The notes: generated by a model not told the origin, from the letters alone. 5,786 nt of DNA from an uncultured Clostridia bacterium (GCA_947176445.1 CAMWQK010000066.1:1-5786); one strand, 5' to 3'. Numbered from the stretch's first letter, positions 1-5,597 are shown. Numbers and translations are program-made.

Positions 1-197
1 GCACGGGGCGTTACCGTCCCGTCGGTGAGCTCTTACCTCGCCTTTCCATCCTTACTGCGCTTTGGCAGCGGTCTATTTCTGTTGCACTTTCCTTAAAGTC
101 GCCTTTACCTGACGTTATCAGGCGTCCTGCCCTGTGATGCCCGGACTTTCCTCATCGCGCAGTGAAGCGCGCCGCGACCGTGTAGTTCGCTCGGATC
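1..197 (-). ncRNA. rnpB: RNase P RNA, 5' part (3' end outside window)
   Basis: This is the catalytic RNA of ribonuclease P, which cuts the 5' leader from precursor tRNAs. Read on the minus strand it shows the family's conserved blocks in the right order. GAGGAAAGTCCGGGC (139-153) is the 5' strand of the catalytic core (CR-I/P4). It is followed by CAGGGCAGG, then by ACAGAAATAGACCGC (68-82), and then by GGTAAGAGCTCACCG (23-37), the P11/P12 region. The order and wording resemble the ancestral A-type RNA of E. coli rather than the B-type of Bacillus. The 5' end at about 197 is estimated from the promoter and is not precise. The 3' half, including the second strand of P4, lies beyond position 1, so completeness cannot be judged. 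Confidence 0.95.
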
Positions 198-203
198 TCA
201 ACT

Positions 204-212
204 ATTATAGCA
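204..212 (-). promoter_or_regulatory. rnpB promoter, extended -10
   Basis: On the minus strand TGCTATAAT reads as a perfect -10 hexamer (204-209) with the TGN extension (210-212). No good -35 box stands 16-18 bases upstream, which is common when the extended -10 is present. It would start transcription near 197, just before the first recognisable RNase P sequence. Confidence 0.75.
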
Positions 213-230
213 CATATTTCAAAAAAAGGC

Positions 231-258
231 TTGATTTTTACGGAATTTATGGTAAAAT
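231..258 (+). promoter_or_regulatory. pyk promoter
   Basis: TTGATT (231-236), a 16-bp spacer and TAAAAT (253-258) preceded by TGG (250-252, extended -10) form a sigma-A type promoter. Predicted transcription starts near 265, giving a leader of about 36 bases with no room for a riboswitch. The -10 elements of this promoter and of the opposing rnpB promoter are about 45 bp apart. Confidence 0.7.
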
Positions 259-300
259 ATATTCGAAAAAGATAGTAATTTTGCAGGGGGCTGTTCAAAG

Positions 301-1713
301 ATGAAAAAAACCAAGATCGTATGTACGCTCGGACCCGCTTCGGAGACGGAAGAAATCATCTCCGCAATGGCGGACGCAGGCATGAATGTTGCGCGAATCA
401 ACTTCTCGCACGGGACGCATGAGGAACACGCGAAAAAGATCGCGACGGTAAAAGCCGTCCGTGCGAAAAAGCAGATCGCACTCCCCATCATGCTCGACAC
501 GAAGGGACCCGAGTTCCGTATCCGCACCTTCAAAAACGGAAAAATCCTCTTAAAAGAGGGCGCCACCTTCACGTTCACGCCCGAGGAGATCGAGGGCGAC
601 GAGACGCGCGTCTCCGTCTCTTACAAGGGCATCTGTAACGACATGGCGGCGGGCGACAAGATCCTCCTCAACAACGGGCTCATGGTGTTCGAGGTCAAGG
701 AAGTCAAAAAGACGGACGTTATCTGCACCGTGCTCATCGGCGGCGAGCTTTCTAACCGCAAGAGCATGTTCTTCCCCGAAAAGGAATTGAAGCTCGAATA
801 CCTCTCCGAACAGGATAAATCCGACCTTCTCTTCGGAATTGAACAGAACGTTGACTTCGTCGCATGCTCCTTCGTCTCCAAGGCGCAGGACATCATCGAC
901 GTGAGAAACTTCCTCAAAGAGCACGGCTCGACGGACATCGACCTCATCGCAAAGATCGAGAACCGCGCGGGCGTGAACAATCTCGACAGTATCCTCGAAG
1001 TCTCCGACGGTATCATGATCGGACGCGGCGACATGGGCGTTGAGATCCCCTATGAGGAACTGCCCGACATTCAGAAGACGATCATCACCGCGTGCCGCAA
1101 GAAGGGAAAACGCTGCATCACCGCAACCGAGATGCTCGAATCGATGATCAAACAGCCCCGCCCCACCCGTGCGGAGATCTCCGACGTTGCGAACGCCGTA
1201 TACGACGGTTCGAGCGCGATCATGCTCTCGGGCGAGACGGCGGCGGGCGCGTATCCCGTAGAGGCGGTCAAAGCGATGGCGCGCATTGCCATGCAGGCGG
1301 AGATGCGCTCCAAATTCATTCAGCCCGTGAGCGACAGCGAGTACCTCATCCGCGGGCTCTCGGACGCGCTCTCCCACTCGGCATGTCTGCTTGCCCGCGA
1401 CGTAAACGCAAAGGCGATCGTCGTGTGCACACGTACGGGAGGAACGGCAAAGATGGTCTCCCGCTTCCGCCCGATGATCGACATCATCGGTATGACGACG
1501 GACACGCGGAGCTACCAGAAGCTCGCTTTGAGCTGGGGCGTTCTGCCGATGCTGAGCGAGGAATACCATTCGGTAGACGTTCTGTTCCACTTCGCGAAGT
1601 GCGCCGCGCGCGACTCGGGGCTTGTGAAGAAGGGCGACACGATCGTCATCACAGGCGGCACGCCCAACGGCAAGAGCGGCAACTCCAACCTCATCAATAT
1701 CGAAACCATTTAA
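301..1713 (+). CDS. pyk: Pyruvate kinase
   Basis: This cytoplasmic enzyme catalyses the last ATP-forming step of glycolysis, phosphoenolpyruvate + ADP to pyruvate + ATP. The 470-residue length matches the short form typified by E. coli PykF. It begins MKKTKIVCTLGPASE and has ARINFSHG (R32, N34, S36) and LDTKGPE (D66, T67, K68). The family signature LIAKIENRAGV carries catalytic K218 and metal ligand E220. GRGDMG (G243, D244), ITATEML (T276) and the AEISDVANAVYDG and MLSGETAAG blocks follow. The C-terminal domain (about 350-470) contains CTRTGGTAKMVSRFRP and ends with TGGTPNG. Glu71 in GPEF is the residue linked in this family to K+-dependent activity. The extra PEP-utiliser-like C-terminal domain of Bacillus-type enzymes is absent. 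AGGGGG at 285-290, ten bases before the ATG, sets the start. The gene is monocistronic, with its own promoter and terminator. Confidence 0.97.
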   Translation: MKKTKIVCTLGPASETEEIISAMADAGMNVARINFSHGTHEEHAKKIATVKAVRAKKQIALPIMLDTKGPEFRIRTFKNGKILLKEGATFTFTPEEIEGDETRVSVSYKGICNDMAAGDKILLNNGLMVFEVKEVKKTDVICTVLIGGELSNRKSMFFPEKELKLEYLSEQDKSDLLFGIEQNVDFVACSFVSKAQDIIDVRNFLKEHGSTDIDLIAKIENRAGVNNLDSILEVSDGIMIGRGDMGVEIPYEELPDIQKTIITACRKKGKRCITATEMLESMIKQPRPTRAEISDVANAVYDGSSAIMLSGETAAGAYPVEAVKAMARIAMQAEMRSKFIQPVSDSEYLIRGLSDALSHSACLLARDVNAKAIVVCTRTGGTAKMVSRFRPMIDIIGMTTDTRSYQKLALSWGVLPMLSEEYHSVDVLFHFAKCAARDSGLVKKGDTIVITGGTPNGKSGNSNLINIETI

Positions 1714-1730
1714 TTACGGATAAAATCAAA

Positions 1731-1770
1731 GCACGGTATGACTAAATCGTCATACCGTGCTTTTTGTTTT
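1731..1770 (+). terminator. pyk intrinsic terminator, probably bidirectional
   Basis: GCACGGTATGAC (1731-1742) and GTCATACCGTGC (1749-1760) form a perfect 12-bp stem with a 6-base loop, followed by TTTTTGTTTT. On the minus strand the stem is followed by TTTGATTTTA. The same element can therefore end the opposing DUF975 transcript, whose stop codon overlaps the T-tract at 1769-1771. Confidence 0.93.
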
Positions 1771-2383
1771 ACATAGCGGCGGGTAATATCTCCGTCGTGT
1801 CGCTCTTAGGCAACAGACTTTGATAGAATGCTGCCGTTGCTGCCTGCTGATAAGGCACGATCCAGAACGACAAAATGCCGAGCGTGAGCATGCACAACAG
1901 CCACCAACCGATAAAGCTGAAATATAGACAGAACAGTCTCCACTTGTTGCCCCGCATGAGTTCGATCGAACGGTGCCGCACTTCCGTTGCCGTCAGCGCG
2001 GGATTGTCGGCAAGCACATAATAGCTCATGCTGTAAGCAAAGCTCTTTATGATCCCGGGAACGATGAAGAGCAGCGTCCACAACACCAAAAAAATCGAAT
2101 TAAGCAAGTTGACGAGAAACGCCTTGCCAAACTCACGGAAACCGCTGAACATCTGATTGACCTCTACATTCTGTAACCGCACAACATTCAGCGAAACGAT
2201 TGCCAACCCCAAGGCGAACGCGCCCGTGACCAACAGCGTGGCAATGCCGCCGATGTAGACGTACGACAGCGCACCGCACACTCCCATGATCAGCTCATAG
2301 ATGAGTGCAATCAACGCCACCGTGCCCCACTTCCCATTGAGTTTTGCCCAAGCCTCCGAACGAAGATCTTTTGCTTTTAACAT
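1769..2383 (-). CDS. DUF975 family integral membrane protein
   Basis: A 204-residue protein with about five hydrophobic segments (roughly 20-40, 44-66, 89-110, 113-125 and 151-176), so an inner-membrane protein without a separate signal peptide. It matches DUF975 by its order of motifs: PGIIKSFAYSMSYYVLADNP (109-128), LTATE, ELMRGNKWRLF (140-150), FSFIGW, LTLGIL and PYQQAATAAFY (177-187). The family's function is unknown. The start at 2383 is preferred because AAAGGAG (2391-2397) sits seven bases upstream. An in-frame ATG at 2401 abuts that ribosome binding site and is unlikely to be used. The gene diverges from the XRE regulator across an operator-rich region and converges on pyk. Base composition is less GC-rich than pyk, suggesting an accessory gene. 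Confidence 0.9.
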   Translation of the reverse strand: MLKAKDLRSEAWAKLNGKWGTVALIALIYELIMGVCGALSYVYIGGIATLLVTGAFALGLAIVSLNVVRLQNVEVNQMFSGFREFGKAFLVNLLNSIFLVLWTLLFIVPGIIKSFAYSMSYYVLADNPALTATEVRHRSIELMRGNKWRLFCLYFSFIGWWLLCMLTLGILSFWIVPYQQAATAAFYQSLLPKSDTTEILPAAM

Positions 2384-2401
2384 ACTTCTTCTCCTTTGCA
2401 T

Positions 2402-2418
2402 GTACGTTATTAACGTAC
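2402..2418. promoter_or_regulatory. Operator O1 (17-bp perfect palindrome)
   Basis: GTACGTTATTAACGTAC is a perfect inverted repeat of GTACGTTA around a central T (2410). It lies in the DUF975 leader, between the predicted start of transcription and the Shine-Dalgarno site. The likely ligand is the divergent XRE protein; this is inferred from position. Confidence 0.8.
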
Positions 2419-2427
2419 TTTTTGTAT

Positions 2428-2457
2428 ATCATAGTACGTTTTTAACGTACTTGTCAA
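2428..2457 (-). promoter_or_regulatory. DUF975 gene promoter
   Basis: On the minus strand a consensus TTGACA (2452-2457), an 18-bp spacer and TATGAT (2428-2433) make a strong sigma-A promoter. Transcription would start near 2421 and give a leader of about 38 bases. The spacer is filled almost exactly by palindrome O2 and the leader contains palindrome O1, so a bound protein there should block the promoter. Confidence 0.82.
2434..2450. promoter_or_regulatory. Operator O2 (17-bp palindrome, one mismatch)
   Basis: GTACGTTTTTAACGTAC has the same half-sites as O1 with one mismatch. It is centred at 2442, 32 bp from O1, about three helical turns, so both sites face the same side of the DNA. It occupies the spacer of the DUF975 promoter. 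Confidence 0.8.
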
Positions 2458-2469
2458 GTAATGACGTAC
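2453..2469. promoter_or_regulatory. Operator O3 (probable half-site)
   Basis: TGACGTAC at 2462-2469 matches the right half of O1/O2 (TAACGTAC) with one change. Its left partner, GTCAAGTA at 2453-2460, is a poor match. It lies nine bases before the -10 box of the XRE gene, so it could be a weaker autoregulatory site. Confidence 0.45.
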
Positions 2470-2477
2470 TTTTTGTC

Positions 2478-2483
2478 TATACT
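2478..2483 (+). promoter_or_regulatory. XRE gene -10 box
   Basis: TATACT is followed by exactly six T residues and then the ATG at 2490. This places the predicted +1 on the A of the start codon. No good -35 box is found at 16-19 bp. The closest hexamer, TTGTCA at 2451-2456, is 21 bp away, so the promoter may be weak or activated. Confidence 0.6.
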
Positions 2484-2489
2484 TTTTTT

Positions 2490-2708
2490 ATGGAAAAGAT
2501 AACGAAATTTCAAATACGGTTTAATGAGTGTCTGAAAGACCTGCATATCAAGCAGACGGATTTAGCTGCGGCGGCGAAAGTATCGAAGCAGTGCATTTCC
2601 GATTACAAGGCGGGAAAGAGCGTCCCGAGCATTGATACGTTATATTTGATTTGTCGATATCTCGACGTATCTTCCGACTATCTCCTCGGACTAAATGACA
2701 GCATATAA
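2490..2708 (+). CDS. XRE-family HTH transcriptional regulator, 72 aa
   Basis: A single-domain DNA-binding protein of the Cro/C1 (HTH_3) type covering about residues 8-66. It has the helix-turn-helix KQTDLAAAAKVSKQCISDYK (21-40), the GKSVPSIDTLYLICRYLDV segment typical after it, and the YLLGL ending. There is no sensor or oligomerisation domain beyond the fold. The start at 2490 is chosen because family similarity begins just after it; upstream codons in frame are antisense to the DUF975 gene. No Shine-Dalgarno site precedes it, only a run of T. It is likely a dimeric repressor of the divergent DUF975 gene and of itself through O1-O3; this is inferred from the arrangement. Codon use is more AT-rich than in pyk or the two-component genes. 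Confidence 0.87.
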   Translation: MEKITKFQIRFNECLKDLHIKQTDLAAAAKVSKQCISDYKAGKSVPSIDTLYLICRYLDVSSDYLLGLNDSI

Positions 2709-2747
2709 AAAAGGCACGGTATGCCTTCAAGCATACCGTGCTTTTTT
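2707..2747. terminator. Bidirectional intrinsic terminator
   Basis: GCACGGTATGC (2714-2724) and GCATACCGTGC (2731-2741) form a perfect 11-bp stem with a 6-base loop. TTTTTT follows on the plus strand, and AAAAAA (2707-2712) precedes it, giving a U-tract on the minus strand too. It ends the XRE transcript and is the first clear terminator met by the radC operon transcript coming from the right. Ten bases of each stem arm are identical to the pyk terminator. Confidence 0.93.
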
Positions 2748-2760
2748 ATTGTTGTATTTC

Positions 2761-2784
2761 CGCTTTTCTCGAACGGGAAAAGCG
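2761..2784. other. Stable hairpin, intergenic
   Basis: CGCTTTTCTC and GGGAAAAGCG pair over ten positions (one G-T wobble) around a GAAC tetraloop. No T-tract follows on either strand, so it is not a standard terminator. It is part of the gene-free, folded stretch 2748-2966. Confidence 0.6.
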
Positions 2785-2792
2785 AATAATGC

Positions 2793-2837
2793 CGAAAATT
2801 TTCAAGGCGAATTCACTTCGCCGTTAGAAAATTTACG
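2793..2837. other. Two-part intergenic hairpin
   Basis: The outer stem pairs AAATTTTC (2796-2803) with GAAAATTT (2827-2834), and the CG steps beyond it also pair across one A-A mismatch. After a small internal loop an inner stem pairs GGCGAA (2806-2811) with TTCGCC (2817-2822) around a five-base loop. There is no open reading frame and no T-tract. Confidence 0.6.
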
Positions 2838-2847
2838 ACCTTAGCAA

Positions 2848-2961
2848 TCACGACATTTCTTTGCACTACGATCGGCACTTCCTGTTTGCGCCGCAGCTCG
2901 TGGAGGCGTAAACCTCTCGCGCCAGAGGGCGCGACAAGTGCCGAGGCAAAGAAATGTGTGA
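2848..2961. repeat. Large three-way-junction palindromic element
   Basis: A perfect 12-bp terminal inverted repeat, ACATTTCTTTGC (2853-2864) and GCAAAGAAATGT (2946-2957), is extended by TCAC/GTGA across a bulged G. Inside, CGGCACTT (2873-2880) pairs with AAGTGCCG (2936-2943). Within this lie two GC-rich hairpins: TTTGCGCC/GGCGTAAA (2885-2892/2905-2912) and TCGCGCC/GGCGCGA (2917-2923/2928-2934). The whole folds as a long stem with two arms. It ends six bases past the response regulator stop codon, so on the minus strand it lies in the operon's 3' untranslated region. It may be a structured RNA or a MITE/REP-like repeat; the sequence alone does not decide which. Confidence 0.65.
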
Positions 2962-2966
2962 ATTAT

Positions 2967-3614
2967 TTAGGCGTTTATCGTCTCCTTCATCAGCTTCACC
3001 GCTTCGGTGCGGTTGTCGCAGTTCATCTTCACGTAGATGGACGAGATATAGTTGCGGGCAGTCCCGTCGGAGAGTTTCAAGGCGTTTGCAATCTGCTTGT
3101 TGGTAAAGCCCTCGTACAGCATGATCGCGATCTCCACTTCCCTGTCGGAAAATCCGAACTGCCGTTTGAGTTTGATCTCGCGGTCGTTGGAAACCATACG
3201 GGCGGCATCCGCAATGCGCTTTGCGATTTTAGCGGGAAGAATGGTATCCCCCGCGTAGGCGTTCTTGATCGCATCGATGAGCGCGGTCGCAGAAGTGTCC
3301 TTCAAAAGATACCCGCTCGCACCGTTGTTGATCGCGTTGAGGATATAATCGCTGTCGTCAAACGTCGTCAGAATGAGAATTTTCACGTCGGGACGGCGTC
3401 GCTTGATCTCCTGCGTTGCAATCACGCCGTTCATATTCGGCATGCGAATGTCCATCAGAATGACGTCCGGCAGCAATTTATCCGAAAGTTCCACCGCTTC
3501 TACCCCGTCGGCGGCGATCCCGACCACTTCAAAATCGGGACAGCTCGTAAGAACGCTGCGAATTCCGTCCGCAAGAATGGTCTGATCGTCTGCAAGTAAC
3601 ACTTTGATTTTCAT
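2967..3614 (-). CDS. NarL/FixJ-type two-component response regulator
   Basis: A 215-residue cytoplasmic regulator. The receiver domain (about 3-120) has the acidic pair D9/D10, phospho-acceptor D55 in LMDIRMPN, T83 and K105 in GYLLKD. All residues needed for phosphorylation are present. A LuxR-type DNA-binding domain follows (about 152-213): FSDREVEIAIMLYEGFTNKQ, then the recognition region SDGTARNYISSIYVKM. The length is normal for the family. Its ATG overlaps the stop of the upstream kinase gene as ATGA, with a GAAGG-type ribosome binding site inside the kinase gene, so the two are translationally coupled and form a cognate pair. What it controls is not visible: no transporter or other typical target gene lies in this window. 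Confidence 0.95.
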   Translation of the reverse strand: MKIKVLLADDQTILADGIRSVLTSCPDFEVVGIAADGVEAVELSDKLLPDVILMDIRMPNMNGVIATQEIKRRRPDVKILILTTFDDSDYILNAINNGASGYLLKDTSATALIDAIKNAYAGDTILPAKIAKRIADAARMVSNDREIKLKRQFGFSDREVEIAIMLYEGFTNKQIANALKLSDGTARNYISSIYVKMNCDNRTEAVKLMKETINA

Positions 3615-4825
3615 TTCGCACCTTCACTTTTGCCGTCTGTCGGCAACGATAAATGTATTTCAAATCCTTCGTCCTGCTCGGTCTCGAACCGCACCTCTCC
3701 GCCGAGCGACTCCGCACGCTTGCGCATGCCCGTGAGCCCGAACCCCTCTTTGAGGAGCGCGGGATCCATGCCCTTTCCGTTATCGGAAAGTAAAAACTCC
3801 ACCGCGCCCTCGCGCTCTTTGAGTTCGAAGTAGAACGCCGTCGCACCGCCGTGCCTGAGTCCGTTGGAGATCCCCTCTTTTAGCGTATTGCAGATAAACC
3901 TGCTTTTCGCGTCGCAAAGATCGATATCGTCCACGTCCGAGCGGACGGCAAGCCCCGTTCCGTCGGTGGACTCGTGCAGAATGCGCGCAAGTTTATCTTT
4001 GAGCGAGAGATACTCGTTCGTGCCCGAGAGCAGATGTACGCTCTCACGAAGCTCCTCCAAGGCGTGCTTTGCCTGCAAGTTCGCCGCCGAGATCTTCCGC
4101 TTTGCGCCCTCGGGATCGCTGTCGATGGTCAGCTTCGCCGCCTCCGTCTGCATGATGACGGTCGTGATCGAGTGCCCCGCCGTATCGTGGATATCCTTTG
4201 CAATGCGCTGCCGCTCTTCGAGCACGGTGATCTCTTGCAGCTCGCCGTAGGCAATGCGCAGCTTTTCGTTGCTCGCATTCAGCTCGTCGAGCGCGCTTGT
4301 GATCTCCTTATTCTTGCGGTAAATCTGAATGGCAAAGTTAAAGATAAGGAAGTGCGTGACGATGATGAGCAGATCGTTGAACGCGCTGACGACCAGTCTT
4401 GCGATATCGACGCCCTCCCCGTTAAAGACGTTACTGATAGCGAACGTCGCAAGGAAAGTGACGAGACTGCACGCGCAGATCGCAATACTCGCCGAGAGCT
4501 TTTTCTGATAGAGATAGAACTCCGAAAGAATGACGATATAGATGGTCGAGATGAGCGCGCCGTCCGAAAAATAGGTGAGCACCAACATCGAGATGATATC
4601 GATGACGTAGCACACGATCTTGGGCGGATACGTCTTGAACGCCCAGATTTTGACGGCATTCTCCACGAGAATGACGATGGAAACGGGCAGCAGAACGTAC
4701 CAGTAATTTAAGTTGACGGCGATGAGGATGATGAGCATGGCGACGAGCAGACAGTATACGACTGCCTTCCCGTAACGCAAAAAGTGCAATCCCCGATCGA
4801 CGGGCAGTGTGGTTTGTTTTTTCAT
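3611..4825 (-). CDS. Sensor histidine kinase, NarL/DesK-type (HisKA_3)
   Basis: A 404-residue membrane kinase that should phosphorylate the regulator encoded just after it. Residues 1-168 form about six transmembrane segments (near 21-38, 41-58, 69-85, 88-105, 109-131 and 141-168) with only short loops, so sensing is likely within the membrane. A helical linker (170-200) leads to the HisKA_3 domain, LEERQRIAKDIHDTAGHS, with phospho-acceptor H213. The ATPase domain shows the N-box E317, N321 and H325, the G1 motif DNGKG (348-352) and GFGLTGMRKR (361-370). HDTAGH has the form HDxxxH, a known variant of the phosphatase motif HDxxxQ, so it is probably bifunctional. Its start overlaps the radC stop (ATGA). 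No clear ribosome binding site precedes it, so translation probably depends on ribosomes finishing radC. Confidence 0.95.
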   Translation of the reverse strand: MKKQTTLPVDRGLHFLRYGKAVVYCLLVAMLIILIAVNLNYWYVLLPVSIVILVENAVKIWAFKTYPPKIVCYVIDIISMLVLTYFSDGALISTIYIVILSEFYLYQKKLSASIAICACSLVTFLATFAISNVFNGEGVDIARLVVSAFNDLLIIVTHFLIFNFAIQIYRKNKEITSALDELNASNEKLRIAYGELQEITVLEERQRIAKDIHDTAGHSITTVIMQTEAAKLTIDSDPEGAKRKISAANLQAKHALEELRESVHLLSGTNEYLSLKDKLARILHESTDGTGLAVRSDVDDIDLCDAKSRFICNTLKEGISNGLRHGGATAFYFELKEREGAVEFLLSDNGKGMDPALLKEGFGLTGMRKRAESLGGEVRFETEQDEGFEIHLSLPTDGKSEGAK

Positions 4826-5535
4826 ATGAGATGTGTTCCGATCACCGTATTTACATTGAACTGCTGTCTGATCGTCTCCATCCTCCCTGCGAGAAAATAG
4901 CTGTAAATGCCGTTTTTGCCGACGATGAGGTGATCAACGAGACAGATATTGTTCATGGAGCATAGGAGCTGGATCTGCGCGGTAAAGTTGTCGTCCGCGC
5001 TCGAAGGGAGACTGCTCTCTCCCAGATGGTTGTGCGCAAGCACAATGCCCTTCGGTTGTTGCGAGATGATATACGAGCTCACTTCCTCCGGCGGCATGAG
5101 CACTTTCTGCGCATTTCCCGTCGAAAATCTGCGGCTGCCGCGCACGAGATTGCGCCCGTCGAGACAGTATATCTCCACGACCTCTGCAGTCAACCCTTTG
5201 AACCGCTTGAGGATCTTTTCCCCGAACTGCTTGGAATTGTATACGAGGGTGGGATCGTCCTCATCGGGTCTGATGCGCGAAAGCAGCGAGCCGATACATT
5301 TCAGATAGGATGCCGTGCCCTTTCCGATCCCGTCCACCTTTACAAGCTCGCTAATCGGAGCGGAAAAGACGGCGGAGAGCGTTCCGAACGCGTCTAAAAG
5401 TGCGTGCGCGATCTCGTTGGTATTCTTGCGCGGGATGGCGTTAAAGAGCAGGATTTCAAGCAGCTCGTGATCCTGCAACCCTTCGGGTTGCTTTTCCAGC
5501 CGCTCCATCATCCGTTGTCTGTGCCCTTCGTGCAT
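4822..5535 (-). CDS. radC: RadC family JAMM/MPN+ protein
   Basis: A 237-residue protein of the RadC family. An N-terminal helical region with a helix-hairpin-helix-like motif (VKVDGIGKGTASYLK, 65-79) precedes a JAB/JAMM metal-binding domain (about 100-225). The metal motif reads HNHLGESSLPSSADD: H168, H170, S178 and D181 fit HxHx7Sx2D. Most RadC proteins have HNHPSGDPxPS there, so the Pro-Ser-Gly after the histidines is replaced by Leu-Gly-Glu. The biochemical role of RadC is unsettled; the old radiation-repair assignment has been questioned. The start at 5535 (MHEGHRQR) is favoured over in-frame ATGs at 5565 and 5574 because AGAGG lies about eight bases upstream and family members often begin this way. 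It is the first gene of a three-gene operon with the kinase and regulator. Confidence 0.93.
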   Translation of the reverse strand: MHEGHRQRMMERLEKQPEGLQDHELLEILLFNAIPRKNTNEIAHALLDAFGTLSAVFSAPISELVKVDGIGKGTASYLKCIGSLLSRIRPDEDDPTLVYNSKQFGEKILKRFKGLTAEVVEIYCLDGRNLVRGSRRFSTGNAQKVLMPPEEVSSYIISQQPKGIVLAHNHLGESSLPSSADDNFTAQIQLLCSMNNICLVDHLIVGKNGIYSYFLAGRMETIRQQFNVNTVIGTHLI

Positions 5536-5588
5536 CGCCGTACCTCTTCTTCCGTGAAATGCCATTATAAGCAAGCATTTTCACTTGT

Positions 5589-5597
5589 ATTATAACA
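5589..5597 (-). promoter_or_regulatory. Promoter of the radC-kinase-regulator operon
   Basis: On the minus strand TGTTATAAT gives a perfect extended -10 (hexamer 5589-5594). The -35 region is poor. Transcription would start near 5582, about 47 bases before the radC start. A second TATAAT on the same strand at 5564-5569 could be an alternative. CATTTTC (5576-5582) and GAAAATG (5618-5624) form an inverted repeat around this promoter. Confidence 0.6.

Noticed and set aside
550..1590. Long 346-codon open frame on the minus strand inside pyk
   Set aside because: It is antisense to a clear pyruvate kinase gene; its Arg/His/Asp-rich product has no recognisable motif and it has no ribosome binding site. 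It arises from the codon bias of pyk.
2402..2469. CRISPR-like short repeats
   Set aside because: Only three related sites, palindromic, unevenly spaced and without uniform spacers; they fit operators.
2301..2489. N-terminal extension of the XRE protein
   Set aside because: This stretch is antisense to the DUF975 start and its promoter/operators; helix-turn-helix similarity begins only after the ATG at 2490.
2848..2961. Integron attC site or tRNA gene
   Set aside because: The ends lack the attC core sites (GTTRRRY/RYYYAAC) and there is no integrase; the arms do not fit a tRNA cloverleaf and no anticodon or T-loop sequence is present.
2748..2966. Insertion sequence remnant
   Set aside because: No transposase fragment is present and no target-site duplication is seen at the 12-bp inverted ends; a MITE-like origin is left open in the findings.
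2886..3599. 237-codon plus-strand frame across the folded element and regulator gene
   Set aside because: Most of it is antisense to the response regulator, and its first part is the GC-rich palindrome; there is no start signal.
3974..4711. 245-codon plus-strand frame inside the kinase gene
   Set aside because: Antisense to a kinase with all catalytic motifs intact; the charged product shows no domain.
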